35,024 nt of DNA from an uncultured Oscillospiraceae bacterium. Its GTDB lineage: Bacteria; Bacillota; Clostridia; Oscillospirales; Oscillospiraceae. Under the pieces are notes generated by a model that was given only the letters and a program-made list of their open reading frames with translations, ran no database searches and was not told the DNA's origin. A program made the position numbers and the translations under genes. The number at the start of each line of letters is the position of its first letter. Positions within the stretch are counted from its first letter, which is position 1. Below, one piece after another: positions 7,954 to 16,730 of the stretch. Where the stretch lies: assembly GCA_944387055.1 (NCBI GenBank), contig CALXDL010000003.1:1-35024 (forward strand), given 5' to 3'.

Positions 7954-8273
7954 TCGATGCTGTGGTGACGGCAGCGGGCCTGGCGCTGGTGCTGTTCGGC
8001 CTGTTCGTCTTTTTCTCGGCGGTGTTGGGCCTATACCGCCTGCACTATGTGCTGGACCGGATGCACGCGGCTGCCGTGGGAGATGCTCTGGGGATATTCT
8101 GCATCCTGGCCGGGCTGATCCTCCTGCACGGATGGAGCCTGGCGGCGGCCAAGACCCTGCTGATCATCCTGTTCTTATGGCTCACCAGCCCGGTGGCCAG
8201 CCATCTCATCGCGGAGATGGAGGTAGAGACCGTGCCGGATATCCGGCGGGAATGTGAGGTGGAGGAACGATGA
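7950..8273 (+). CDS. mrpG: Mrp-type antiporter subunit G (MbhC-like)
   Basis: Small membrane subunit of the Mrp complex, 107 residues with three hydrophobic helices. The family stretch YRLHYVLDRMHAAAVGDALG after helix one is the usual MrpG signature (R-hydrophobic-D-x-x-x-R-x-H-A). The start is the ATG at 7950, inside the mrpF stop overlap; an open reading upstream in this frame is only read-through of the mrpF region. Its own stop overlaps the next ATG, again as ATGA. Confidence 0.93.
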   Translation: MIDAVVTAAGLALVLFGLFVFFSAVLGLYRLHYVLDRMHAAAVGDALGIFCILAGLILLHGWSLAAAKTLLIILFLWLTSPVASHLIAEMEVETVPDIRRECEVEER

Positions 8274-8521
8274 TCGTCTTGGAATATATCCTGCTCATCA
8301 GCGTGGTGGTATGTGCGGTGGCAGCCCCTTTGTGCAAGCGGCCGCTGGTCATGGTCATCGTGTACATGGCGTTCTCCCTGATGATGGCCGTGCTTTGGAG
8401 CCTGCTCCAGAGCCCGGACCTCGCTATGACTGAGGCGGCCGTGGGCGCTGGCATCACCAGCATCCTCTTTTTCCTGACGCTCAAGAAGATCCATGCGCTG
8501 AAAGGTACGAAGGATGAGTAA
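8270..8521 (+). CDS. DUF4040 subunit, MbhD-like (equivalent to part of the MrpA C-terminal region)
   Basis: An 83-residue membrane protein with about three helices, carrying the motif PDLAMTEAAVGAGITSILFFLTL found in MbhD of membrane-bound hydrogenases and in the C-terminal extension of MrpA. Glu in MTEAAVG is the conserved charged residue thought to belong to the ion path next to the small subunits. A separate gene for this segment is the Mbh arrangement; in Bacillus-type Mrp it is fused to MrpA. It overlaps mrpG by four bases and the next gene by eight. Confidence 0.88.
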   Translation: MIVLEYILLISVVVCAVAAPLCKRPLVMVIVYMAFSLMMAVLWSLLQSPDLAMTEAAVGAGITSILFFLTLKKIHALKGTKDE

Positions 8522-9407
8522 CGGACCGGAGAAACAGGACTGGCGGACCCGCTTAGTGTCCTGGGTGGATGGAGACCGGGAACCCAAGGACCAGAGCCTG
8601 TTCGTGATGGAGCAGCGCCATCGCAGGCGCTTCCTGCCGACAGAGGAGGAACATGAGCGGCGGGAGAAGACCCGGCTGCACCGGTTCTTCAACTGGTATC
8701 CCGTGGCGGCAGTCTTCATCGCCTTGACACTGGTGACGGTACTGCTGGGCACAGTGCTCCAGATGCCGCTGTTCGGGCAAGAGAGCAACCCCATCAACAA
8801 CGAAGTGGCGGAGCACTATCTGGAGCATGGCGAAGAGGATACTGGCTCTTCTAACGCTGTGACGGCGATGATCCTCAGCTACCGGGGCTTCGACACGCTG
8901 GGAGAGAGCTGCGTACTGTTCCTGGCAGTGACCAGCGTGATGATGCTGTTGCTCAAAGATGGCGAGGACGAGGACGGGAAATTGGCCCGGCGCAGCGCGC
9001 GGGAAGCGGACCAAGAAGAGCATGGGGATATCATCCTGAAACGGACGGCCTGGGTGCTGACGCCTTTCATCTTCCTGTTCGCGATCTATGTGCTGCTCAA
9101 CGGTGAGACTTCGCCCGGCGGCGGCTTTTCCGGCGGCACGATCTTGGGGGCGGGACTGATCTTGTTCTCCTCTGCGTTCGGCCAGCGGAACGTGCGTGTC
9201 ATCATGGACCGCAAGACATACAGCTTCATACGGACCTTTGGCCTGATGCTCTATGCGCTTTTATACGGGGCATACATCTTCTTTGGCGCCAACGGATTGC
9301 CCAACTATCTGGCTGGGATGGCGCTGCTGATCGATCTGGCGGTGGGCCTGGTGGTGGCCTGTACGATCTACGGATTCTACGCGCTTTTCTCCACCGGAGA
9401 GATATGA
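8514..9407 (+). CDS. mrpB: Fused MbhE-like and MnhB/MrpB subunit of the antiporter
   Basis: This 297-residue protein joins two subunits that are separate in Pyrococcus Mbh. A cytosolic, charged N-terminal tail (1-60) leads into an MbhE-like part with a helix near 62-82 and the stretch VTAMILSYRGFDTLGES (about 117-133). After a charged linker (DGEDEDGKLARRSAR) comes a complete MnhB domain with ILKRTAWVLTPFIFLFAIYV and the signature GETSPGGGFSGGTILGAGL. The first methionine overlaps the end of the DUF4040 gene. The long hydrophilic tail of about 60 residues has no function I can name. Assignment to MrpB is secure; the MbhE part rests on position and the YRGFDTLGE motif. Confidence 0.87.
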   Translation: MSNGPEKQDWRTRLVSWVDGDREPKDQSLFVMEQRHRRRFLPTEEEHERREKTRLHRFFNWYPVAAVFIALTLVTVLLGTVLQMPLFGQESNPINNEVAEHYLEHGEEDTGSSNAVTAMILSYRGFDTLGESCVLFLAVTSVMMLLLKDGEDEDGKLARRSAREADQEEHGDIILKRTAWVLTPFIFLFAIYVLLNGETSPGGGFSGGTILGAGLILFSSAFGQRNVRVIMDRKTYSFIRTFGLMLYALLYGAYIFFGANGLPNYLAGMALLIDLAVGLVVACTIYGFYALFSTGEI

Positions 9408-9432
9408 TATCTTGGAAAGGCGGTCATTCGGG

Positions 9433-9807
9433 ATGCTGGAAACGATCTTACAGGACCGGTTCGCGGTGACAGCCGTGATCTTGTTCGGTATCGGTTTTAT
9501 GAACCTTATGCTGCAGCAGGACCTGCTGAAGAAAGTGGTGGGCTTCAACATCATGGATTCCGCCGTCTTCCTGCTGCTGGCATCCTTGGGGTATATCGAG
9601 GGGCACACCGCGCCGATCGTGGAGGAGGGGGCGGTCAACGCGTCCCTCTACATCAATCCGATCCCCAGCGGCTTGGTGCTCACTGGCATCGTGGTGTCCG
9701 TCAGCATCACCGCTTTTTCTCTGGCACTGATCCAGCGCATCTACCGCCGCTATGGGACCATCCAGCTGCGGGAACTGCTGGAGAAGGCCAAAAAGGAGGA
9801 AGACTGA
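9433..9807 (+). CDS. mrpC: Mrp-type antiporter subunit C (NuoK/MbhG-like)
   Basis: Three-helix subunit homologous to NuoK of complex I. The 124 residues hold three helices, the NuoK-like motif MLQQDLLKKVVGFNIMDSAVFLLL, and the third-helix run PIPSGLVLTGIVVSVSITAFSLAL typical of MrpC. The ATG at 9433 has AAAGGCGG nine bases upstream; a TTG at 9412 in the same frame is less likely because it leaves little room for a ribosome site after the previous stop. The stop shares bases with the next start (TGATG). Confidence 0.92.
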   Translation: MLETILQDRFAVTAVILFGIGFMNLMLQQDLLKKVVGFNIMDSAVFLLLASLGYIEGHTAPIVEEGAVNASLYINPIPSGLVLTGIVVSVSITAFSLALIQRIYRRYGTIQLRELLEKAKKEED

Positions 9808-11321
9808 TGCGGCCGCTGGTGGAGAATTTCCCGTTTTTCTGCATCTTCTTGGCCATCGTGGCTGGGATCCTCTCGGCGACGCTCTGCCACGGCCGGGTGG
9901 CCTATGGCCTGACGCTTGCCAGCAACGCTGTGATCGCAGTGCTGTCCGCTTACACACTGGGGTATGTGTGTACCACGGGGGAGAGCTTCGTCTATACCAT
10001 GGGGCGGTTCACCGCACCCTTCGGCAACGCGATCCGGTGCGGCCCGCTCCAAGCGATGATGGCGCTGGTGTTCACTCTGGTGATGGCCACGTCTCTGATC
10101 GGGGGACAGCGAGACCTGTTCCACGATGTAGCCCGCTCCAGGCAGCCATTCTATTTCACCATGGTCGATCTGCTGGAGGCGTCGCTGCTGGCGCTCGTCT
10201 ATACCGATGACGTGTTCACCGGCTACGTCTTCATCGAGATCAGTACCATCGCCGCCTGCGCGCTGGTGATGGCCAAGGACACCGGCCCCAACCTCATCGC
10301 CACTGTGCGCTATCTCTTCATGAGTCTGTTGGGATCCGGGCTGTTCCTCATCGGCCTGACCATCCTCAACAGCATCACGGGATACCTGCTGATGCCGCCT
10401 TTGGCGCAGGCGGTGGCGGCCCTGTGGGAGAGCGGGAGCTATCTCGTCCCGCTGACGGTGTCCGTCGGGCTGATCGTGGCGGGCCTTGGGATCAAGAGCG
10501 CCATGTTCCCCTTCCATATGTGGCTGCCGGACGCCCACGGCGGCGCCACCACGACGTCCTCTGCGATCCTCTCCGGTCTGGTCCTCAAAGGATATATCAT
10601 GCTGATGATGACCATGATGGTGCGAGTGTTCTCCATGGACCTCATGGAGGAGCTGGGCGTCACGGACGTGATGCTGGCCTTCGGCCTGCTGGGGATGATC
10701 TTCGGCTCTCTGGGGGCTTTGCGGGAATACCACATCAAGCGGATGCTGGCATATTCCTCTGTGGCGCAGATCGGGTACATCTTCATGGGCTTGGGCGTGG
10801 GTTCGACAGAGGGCGTGGTGGCCTCCTGCTTCCACGTCCTGGTCCACGCCTGCTGCAAGCCGCTGCTGTTCCTATGCGCTGGGCGGCTGTCGGCGGTCAG
10901 CGGCCATCACAGGAGCCTGAAGAACCTGCGCGGCAGTGCCTATCGGGACTTGGTGGCGGGACTGGGGTTCACAGTGGGGGCGCTGTCGATGATCGGCATC
11001 CCGCTGCTGGGTGGGTTCGTGTCGAAGCTCTACTTTGCCAACGCCTCCTTGCTGACGAACAAGACGGCGGTGGTCCTGCTGACCATCGCACTGTCCACCG
11101 TGCTCAACGCCCTCTACTATATTCCCGCGCTCCTTGGCATCTGGGTCAAGCCCGCTCCGGAGGAGACGGCCATAGTGGTGGCCGATGCGACGGCCGAAGA
11201 ACTGGCGTTCGACCGCTCCTTCACAGCGGCGGCCCTGGTGCTCATGGCCGCGATCTTCGTGCTGGGCATCTTCTATCATCCCATCACCGATGTGATCGAA
11301 TTGGGCGTGAGGCATTTTTGA
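9807..11321 (+). CDS. mrpD: Antiporter-like proton channel subunit 1 (MrpD/MbhH type)
   Basis: First of four paralogous antiporter-like subunits related to MrpA/MrpD and to NuoL, NuoM and NuoN. The 504 residues are almost entirely hydrophobic with about 14 helices. Residues expected in a working proton path are present: Glu144 in VFIEIST (helix 5), Lys230 in GIKSAMFPFHMWLPDAH (helix 7), Lys261 in LVLKGY (helix 8) and Lys407 in FVSKLY (helix 12). The signature MWLPDAHGGATTTSSAILSG marks the Proton_antipo_M family. It overlaps mrpC by one base. Its position directly after mrpC equals that of MbhH, so it is the best candidate for the true MrpD. Confidence 0.93.
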   Translation: MRPLVENFPFFCIFLAIVAGILSATLCHGRVAYGLTLASNAVIAVLSAYTLGYVCTTGESFVYTMGRFTAPFGNAIRCGPLQAMMALVFTLVMATSLIGGQRDLFHDVARSRQPFYFTMVDLLEASLLALVYTDDVFTGYVFIEISTIAACALVMAKDTGPNLIATVRYLFMSLLGSGLFLIGLTILNSITGYLLMPPLAQAVAALWESGSYLVPLTVSVGLIVAGLGIKSAMFPFHMWLPDAHGGATTTSSAILSGLVLKGYIMLMMTMMVRVFSMDLMEELGVTDVMLAFGLLGMIFGSLGALREYHIKRMLAYSSVAQIGYIFMGLGVGSTEGVVASCFHVLVHACCKPLLFLCAGRLSAVSGHHRSLKNLRGSAYRDLVAGLGFTVGALSMIGIPLLGGFVSKLYFANASLLTNKTAVVLLTIALSTVLNALYYIPALLGIWVKPAPEETAIVVADATAEELAFDRSFTAAALVLMAAIFVLGIFYHPITDVIELGVRHF

Positions 11322-11396
11322 CCGCCGGGACCTACGGCGGAGCGCTCCGGTGCACAGCGCCGGAACGGACGAACGACGAGAGACGGGAGGAGACCT

Positions 11397-12845
11397 ATGC
11401 TGTTGCTGCTGCCGGTCCTGGTGCCCATCCTGGGCGGGCTCTGGGTGTTCCATGTGAAAACTGAACAGGCACGCCAGCGCGTGATCCTGGGGATCCTCCT
11501 GGCAACGGCGGTCCTGACCCTTGTCATCTGTCTGCTGCCGGAACAGGCGGCAGACCTGTTGACCATCCAGGGAGAGCTGCGCCTGGCCCTGCGCAGCGAC
11601 TTGCTGGCCAAGTTCTTCATGGTGCTCTGCTGCTGCATCTGGGCACCGGTGACGTTCTTTGCCTTCCCCTATATCCAGCATGTGGGACACGAGAGACATT
11701 TCTTCACGTTCTACACCATGACTTTGGGCGTGCTGATGGGACTGGCCCTGGCGGCCAATTTCGTGACCATGTACATGTTTTTCGAGATGATGTCCCTGGC
11801 CACCGTACCCATGGTGCTCCACGGTGCCACGGCTTCGGCCCGGCGGGCGGGCTTCAAGTACTTAGGGTTCTCCGTTTTCGGTGCCGGCATGGCCCTGGCA
11901 GGCTATTTCTTCGTGGCCTATTATCTGGCGGTCCCGGATTTCGTCGCCGGCGGCACCATCGACGTGGAGCGGGCGGCGGCCCACGGGCCCATGCTGCTGG
12001 TGGTATACTGCCTGATGATCGTGGGGTTCGGCGCGAAAGCAGGCATGATGCCGATGCAGTCGTGGCTGCCTGCGGCCCACCCTGTGGCGCCGGCTCCGGC
12101 GTCAGCGGTGCTCTCCGGCGTCATCACCAAGGGCGGTGTGCTGGCGGTCATCCGCGTCACGTATTATATGTTCGGGCCGGAACTGCTTCGAGGCACTTGG
12201 CCGCAGGCGGTGCTGCTGATCTTAGCACTGAGCACCGTGTTCGTTGGCTCGATGCTGGCTTTTCGGGAGAAGCAGCTCAAGCGTCGGCTGGCGTATTCCA
12301 CGGTGAGCCAAGTCTCCTATGTACTCTTCGGCCTGCTGCTGCTCACTCCGGGGGGGGTGGCGGCGGCACTGCTGCAGATGGTGTTCCACGCGGTGGCCAA
12401 GGACCTGCTCTTCCTCTCTGCGGGCGCGGTCATCCACTCCACCAGCTATATGCGGGTGGATCAGCTGCGCGGGATCGGGCGCCGGATGCCGGTGACGATG
12501 TGGTGCTTCACGCTGGCTGCGCTCTCCATCATCGGCATCCCACCTATGGCCGGCGCCATCAGCAAGTGGTATCTGCTGACGGCAGGGATGGAGGCGGATG
12601 TGGGCGCCTTTGGCACGGCTGGCCTCGTGGTGCTGATCGTGTCCGCGCTGCTGACTGCCGGCTATCTGCTGCCGATCGTCACCAAGGGCTTCTTCCCGGG
12701 AAAGGATGTCATCGTGGAGCGGAGAGAGGTCGGACGCTGGATGCTCTGGCCCCAGGCGGTCCTGGCGGCGGCAGCCGTCCTGCTGGGGCTGTTCCCCGGC
12801 GGACTGATCGAATGGTTCAGCGGCTTCGCGGCGGGGCTGTTTTGA
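11397..12845 (+). CDS. Antiporter-like proton channel subunit 2 (MrpD/NuoM-like)
   Basis: Second antiporter-like subunit, 482 residues, about 14 helices. Helix 5 Glu130 in FFEMMSLATVP, helix 7 Lys214 in GAKAGMMPMQSWLPAAH, helix 8 Lys245 in VITKGGV and helix 12 Lys390 in AISKWYLL are all kept, so ion translocation is plausible. The motif HPVAPAPASAVLSG is shared with the fourth subunit, which suggests these two are closer to each other. The start follows GGGAGGAG by five bases; a 75-base spacer separates it from subunit 1, the second-longest gap in the operon. Confidence 0.9.
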   Translation: MLLLLPVLVPILGGLWVFHVKTEQARQRVILGILLATAVLTLVICLLPEQAADLLTIQGELRLALRSDLLAKFFMVLCCCIWAPVTFFAFPYIQHVGHERHFFTFYTMTLGVLMGLALAANFVTMYMFFEMMSLATVPMVLHGATASARRAGFKYLGFSVFGAGMALAGYFFVAYYLAVPDFVAGGTIDVERAAAHGPMLLVVYCLMIVGFGAKAGMMPMQSWLPAAHPVAPAPASAVLSGVITKGGVLAVIRVTYYMFGPELLRGTWPQAVLLILALSTVFVGSMLAFREKQLKRRLAYSTVSQVSYVLFGLLLLTPGGVAAALLQMVFHAVAKDLLFLSAGAVIHSTSYMRVDQLRGIGRRMPVTMWCFTLAALSIIGIPPMAGAISKWYLLTAGMEADVGAFGTAGLVVLIVSALLTAGYLLPIVTKGFFPGKDVIVERREVGRWMLWPQAVLAAAAVLLGLFPGGLIEWFSGFAAGLF

Positions 12846-12903
12846 GCCGCGGAGCATATCCAGCGGCGAAGACGTCCGCCGGTATCGAGAAGGAGGTGGA
12901 GAG

Positions 12904-14394
12904 ATGAGACAGATCCTGACGTTCCCCATCCTGGTCCCCATCGTGCTGGGGGTGATCTTGCTGACGTGGCAGCCCAAGCGCCGCGCCGTGCGCAGCGCCT
13001 ATATCCTCTCCGCCGTGGGGATCACTTCTGCGCTCTCCTTCGCCTGTATCTTCCTGACCTATTCTTTGGGCAGCGACGCGCTGGCCTGCGTGATGGTGCG
13101 CTTCAACGAAGCGTTCTCTATCTCGCTGCGCATCGACGGTGCATCGATGGTCTACGGCGCCATCGTCTCGTTCCTCTGGCCGCTGGTGACGGTCTATGCC
13201 CTGGAGTACATGTCACACGAGGGGCACGAGGAGCGCTTCTTCGCGTTCTGGCTGATGGCCTACGGTATCGTGATGGGGATCGCGTACGCAGAGGACTTCC
13301 TGTCGCTCTACCTCTTCTACGAGCTGCTGACTTTGTCCACACTGCCTCTGGTGATGCATGCCATGGACGAGAAGGCGCGCTACGCGGGGCGGAAGTATTT
13401 GATCTATTCGCTCTCCGGCGCGGCATTCGCTTTCATCGGGTTGGTGTTCCTGCTGAACTACGGCGTCGGACACCTGAACTTCACATATGGCGGTGTGCTG
13501 GATATGAGCCGCGTTGCGGGGCATGAGCAGACGCTCCTGCTGGTGTTCGTGGCCGCGTTTTTCGGTTTTGGCGTGAAGGCGGCCATCTTCCCCTTCTACT
13601 CCTGGCTGCCGGATGCCTCTGTAGCGCCGACGCCGGTCAGCGCTCTGCTCCACGCAGTGGCAGTGGTGAAGGCCGGGGCGTTCGCTGTGCTGCGGCTCAT
13701 CTATTTTGGGTTCGGCACGGACCTCCTCCGGGGGACCTGGGCACAGGATGTGGTGATGGCGGCCACCATCATCACGATCGTGTATGGCTCCGCCCGGGCA
13801 CTGCGGACGCCTCATCTGAAGCGCCGGCTGGCCTTCTCCACAGTCAGCAACCTCTCCTATATCCTGTTCGCCTTCACCCTGATGAGTCCGGCGGGGCTCA
13901 CGGGCGGGATGACGCACATGGTCTATCACGCCTTCATCAAGATCACGATGTTCTGCTGTGCCGGGGCCATCATCCACAAGAGCGGCCGGGAATATGTCTA
14001 CGAGCTGGAGGCTCTGGGCTATCGGATGCCGGTGGTGTTCGCCACCTTCACGATCTCCTCCTTCGCCCTGATCGGGCTGCCTCCCCTGGGCGGCTTCGCG
14101 GGGAAGTGGATGATCGCGGAGGGAGCGGTGGCCTCCGGTTCTCCGCTGGCTTATGTGGGCATCGGTGCGCTGATCTTGTCCACGCTGCTGACCACGCTCT
14201 ATCTCATCACCATCGTCGCCCGTGCCTATTTCCCGATCGGAGCGCTGGACCGGGAGGCGCTGGCACGGATCCACGATCCCGGCAAGACCATGACGGTGCC
14301 TCTGGCACTTCTGACGGCGTCCGGCGTGGTGCTGGCGCTTTGCTCGGATCATATCATCCGGTTCCTGGCCCTGGTGGGCCGCGGCCTGTTGTGA
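12904..14394 (+). CDS. Antiporter-like proton channel subunit 3 (NuoN/MrpD-like)
   Basis: Third antiporter-like subunit, 496 residues, about 14 helices. The conserved ion-path residues are Glu140 in LFYELLTLSTLP, Lys225 in GVKAAIFPFYSWLPDAS, Lys256 in HAVAVVKAGAFAV with His250 before it, and Lys401 in FAGKWMIAEG. The run VAPTPVSALLHAVAVVKAG is the version typical of NuoL/NuoN and MrpA-type subunits rather than MrpD. A consensus ribosome site AAGGAGGTGG stands just before the ATG. Ten bases separate it from the next gene. Confidence 0.9.
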   Translation: MRQILTFPILVPIVLGVILLTWQPKRRAVRSAYILSAVGITSALSFACIFLTYSLGSDALACVMVRFNEAFSISLRIDGASMVYGAIVSFLWPLVTVYALEYMSHEGHEERFFAFWLMAYGIVMGIAYAEDFLSLYLFYELLTLSTLPLVMHAMDEKARYAGRKYLIYSLSGAAFAFIGLVFLLNYGVGHLNFTYGGVLDMSRVAGHEQTLLLVFVAAFFGFGVKAAIFPFYSWLPDASVAPTPVSALLHAVAVVKAGAFAVLRLIYFGFGTDLLRGTWAQDVVMAATIITIVYGSARALRTPHLKRRLAFSTVSNLSYILFAFTLMSPAGLTGGMTHMVYHAFIKITMFCCAGAIIHKSGREYVYELEALGYRMPVVFATFTISSFALIGLPPLGGFAGKWMIAEGAVASGSPLAYVGIGALILSTLLTTLYLITIVARAYFPIGALDREALARIHDPGKTMTVPLALLTASGVVLALCSDHIIRFLALVGRGLL

Positions 14395-14404
14395 GGAGGA
14401 GACC

Positions 14405-16348
14405 ATGGGAGAGATGATGCTCTTGTTCCTGGTGCTGTTCCCGCTGGCGTCTGCGGCTGCGGTCTATCCCCTGCGCCGCCGGGGCAGAGATCTGCGGGAA
14501 TCCTATGTCCGGGTGATCCCGATGGTGGTGCTGGCGGGGGCGCTGCTCCTGTTGCTCTATCCACAGGCAAGCGTGGACCTGCCGTGGGTCTGTGGCCTCG
14601 GCCTGCGGTTCTCCGCAGGGGGGCTGCACTCTTTGCTGGTCCTGGTGGCGGCGTTCCTGTGGGCTATGACGGGATTGAACTGCCCAGCCTATTTCTTTGG
14701 TGAGGAAGGGTGCAACCGCTTCTATGTGTTCTGGCTGCTGACGCTGGGAGCGCTGATGGGCGTGTTTCTGGCGGCGGACCTGTTCACACTGTTCGTATTC
14801 TTCGAGATGATGTCTTTCACCTCCTACGTCTGGGTGGTCCAGAATGAGACGCAGGAGGCCCTACGGGCAGGGGAGACCTATCTGGCGGTGGCTGTCATCG
14901 GCGGCATGGCACTGCTCTCCGGTCTGGTGCTGCTCTCTGATCTCCTGGGTACACTGGAGCTGGAGGCGCTCTATCCGGCCGCTGCGGCGCTGCCGGCGGA
15001 CCAGCGGGGACGGCTGTATGTGGCAGGCGGGCTGTGCCTGGCGGGCTTTGGCGCCAAGGCAGGCATGTTCCCGCTGCACATCTGGCTGCCTAAGGCCCAT
15101 CCGGTGGCTCCGGCTCCTGCGTCCGCGCTGCTCTCCGGCATCCTGACCAAGAGCGGCGTGTTCGGTATCCTCATCCTCTCCCGGTACCTATTCTGGGCGG
15201 ATATCGCCTGGGAGCGGACGCTGCTGGCCCTGGGCGTCGTGACGATGGTGCTGGGCGCGGTGCTGGCGGTGTCCTCCATCGACCTCAAGCGGACCCTGGC
15301 CTGCTCCTCCATGTCGCAGATCGGCTTCATCCTGGTGGGTGTGGCCATGCAGGGTTTCCTGGACGGCGAGAACGCCCTGGCCGCCTGGGGGACCGTGCTC
15401 CATATGCTCAATCACAGCGTCATCAAATTGGTGCTCTTCGTTGCCGCCGGTGTGGTCTATCATGGGACACATTCCCTGGATCTCAACGAGATCCGCGGCT
15501 GGGGACGGGGAAAACCCTGGCTGGCAGTGACGTTCTTCATCGGGGCCGCTTCCATCGCGGGCGTGCCGGGCTTTTCCGGTTATGTCAGCAAGACGCTGCT
15601 CCATGAGAGCATCGTGGAATACATCCATGTGCTGGAGCATGCGGGTACTTCCGCTGCACCGTTCCAGGTGGTGGAGTGGCTGTTCCTGATCGCCGGCGGT
15701 CTGACCGCCGCCTATATGACCAAACTCTTCGTGTGCTTGTTCCTCTCGCCGCGGCCATCCGGGCAGCGGCCATCCGTGCGGGAATATATGTCCAGGGGGA
15801 CACAGGTGGCGCTGTTGCTGGGCGCCCTCATCCTGGTGGGCCTGGGGCTCACGCCGGGGAAGACCATGGAGCCTTTGGCCGCATGGGCAGCCGTCACGCT
15901 CCGGGCAGACTCCGGACATGCGGTCCACTATTTCACGTGGGTGAACCTGCAGGGCGCGTGCATCTCTTTGGGCATCGGCGCGCTGGTCTATCTGCTGGTG
16001 ATCCGCGGGCTGTTGAGCAAGCGGGAGAATGGAGCGCTGCGCTATCTGGACCGCTGGCCCAAATGGCTGGACTTGGAGGAGCTGGTCTACCGGCCGGTCC
16101 TGCGGGGCCTCTCTTTCGCAGGGGCGTTCTGTGCCCGTGCGGCGGCGTCTGTGGGAGACGTGTGCATCCTTTTGGGGGAGAAGCTGCTCTTCACCAAGGC
16201 GCCGGGCATCTTCGTGCCTAAGCGGAGCGAGAACTTCGGCGCATATGGGCGCAAGCCTCTGCGCTTCCGGGTGGAGGAGACGTTCTCCTTCGACCTTCTG
16301 GCGGCCGGTATCGGACTGGTGGTGCTGCTGGTGTATATCTTGCTTTAA
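14405..16348 (+). CDS. Antiporter-like proton channel subunit 4 with C-terminal extension (NuoL/HyfB-like)
   Basis: Fourth and longest antiporter-like subunit, 647 residues. The core keeps Glu134 in FFEMMSFTSYV, Lys218 in GAKAGMFPLHIWLPKAH, Lys249 in ILTKSGV and Lys396 in YVSKTLLHESIVE. After the core, about residues 535-647 add an amphipathic stretch (LRYLDRWPKWLDLEELVYRP and onward) and a final membrane helix ending VVLLVYILL, resembling the C-terminal extension of NuoL or HyfB, which runs along the other antiporter subunits as a lateral helix. GAGGAGGAG precedes the ATG. It closes the operon; no hydrogenase or dehydrogenase subunit follows. Confidence 0.9.
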   Translation: MGEMMLLFLVLFPLASAAAVYPLRRRGRDLRESYVRVIPMVVLAGALLLLLYPQASVDLPWVCGLGLRFSAGGLHSLLVLVAAFLWAMTGLNCPAYFFGEEGCNRFYVFWLLTLGALMGVFLAADLFTLFVFFEMMSFTSYVWVVQNETQEALRAGETYLAVAVIGGMALLSGLVLLSDLLGTLELEALYPAAAALPADQRGRLYVAGGLCLAGFGAKAGMFPLHIWLPKAHPVAPAPASALLSGILTKSGVFGILILSRYLFWADIAWERTLLALGVVTMVLGAVLAVSSIDLKRTLACSSMSQIGFILVGVAMQGFLDGENALAAWGTVLHMLNHSVIKLVLFVAAGVVYHGTHSLDLNEIRGWGRGKPWLAVTFFIGAASIAGVPGFSGYVSKTLLHESIVEYIHVLEHAGTSAAPFQVVEWLFLIAGGLTAAYMTKLFVCLFLSPRPSGQRPSVREYMSRGTQVALLLGALILVGLGLTPGKTMEPLAAWAAVTLRADSGHAVHYFTWVNLQGACISLGIGALVYLLVIRGLLSKRENGALRYLDRWPKWLDLEELVYRPVLRGLSFAGAFCARAAASVGDVCILLGEKLLFTKAPGIFVPKRSENFGAYGRKPLRFRVEETFSFDLLAAGIGLVVLLVYILL

Positions 16349-16363
16349 AAGAAGGACTTGTGT

Positions 16364-16478
16364 CAGGCGGGGCCGCACTATACGCAGCCCCGCCTGGGCA
16401 CCCCCTGGGAAGCCTTCCATGTTGGCTGCTATAGACATGCGGAGCGGGGCACTGGCGGGACACAGCCGCCAGTGCCCC
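16364..16478 (+). terminator. Two GC-rich hairpins after the antiporter operon
   Basis: The first hairpin has a 10-bp stem (16364-16373 with 16387-16396). The second has a perfect 13-bp stem and seven-base loop (16446-16458 with 16466-16478) followed by ACTTTGTACTT. Neither has a long T tract, but the second is strong enough to end transcription or stabilise the 3' end. About 180 bases beyond it hold nothing I recognise. Confidence 0.6.
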
Positions 16479-16658
16479 ACTTTGTACTTAAGTCTGAGCG
16501 GGGGACCTGCCGTGTGATGCTCCAGGCGCTCCATGCGGTGAGCCGAAAAAGGCCAGGCTGTCCTGCGGCCTGGGACGATGGAGACCGTGACCTTGGAGGC
16601 ATCCCAGCGGGACAGGCACCAATTTGACTGTTGGGTTTCCGGTCCCGTCCCACTGCCG

Positions 16659-16695
16659 GCAAAAGCCCGCCGCAAGACTTTGCGGCGGGCTTTTG
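16659..16695 (-). terminator. Bidirectional terminator between the antiporter operon and cstA
   Basis: A perfect 17-bp stem with a three-base loop, flanked by AAAA on one arm and TTTT on the other. Read on the minus strand it ends cstA 36 bases after its stop; on the plus strand it can stop read-through from the antiporter genes. Confidence 0.92.
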
Positions 16696-16730
16696 CTAAC
16701 GGAGAAGGAACATGGATCGAGACCTTTGAC

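Noticed and set aside
7181-16348. A complete membrane-bound hydrogenase or complex I operon
   Set aside because: No gene with hydrogenase, NuoB/C/D/I-like or NiFe-cluster motifs is present; the operon ends at hairpins after the fourth antiporter subunit.
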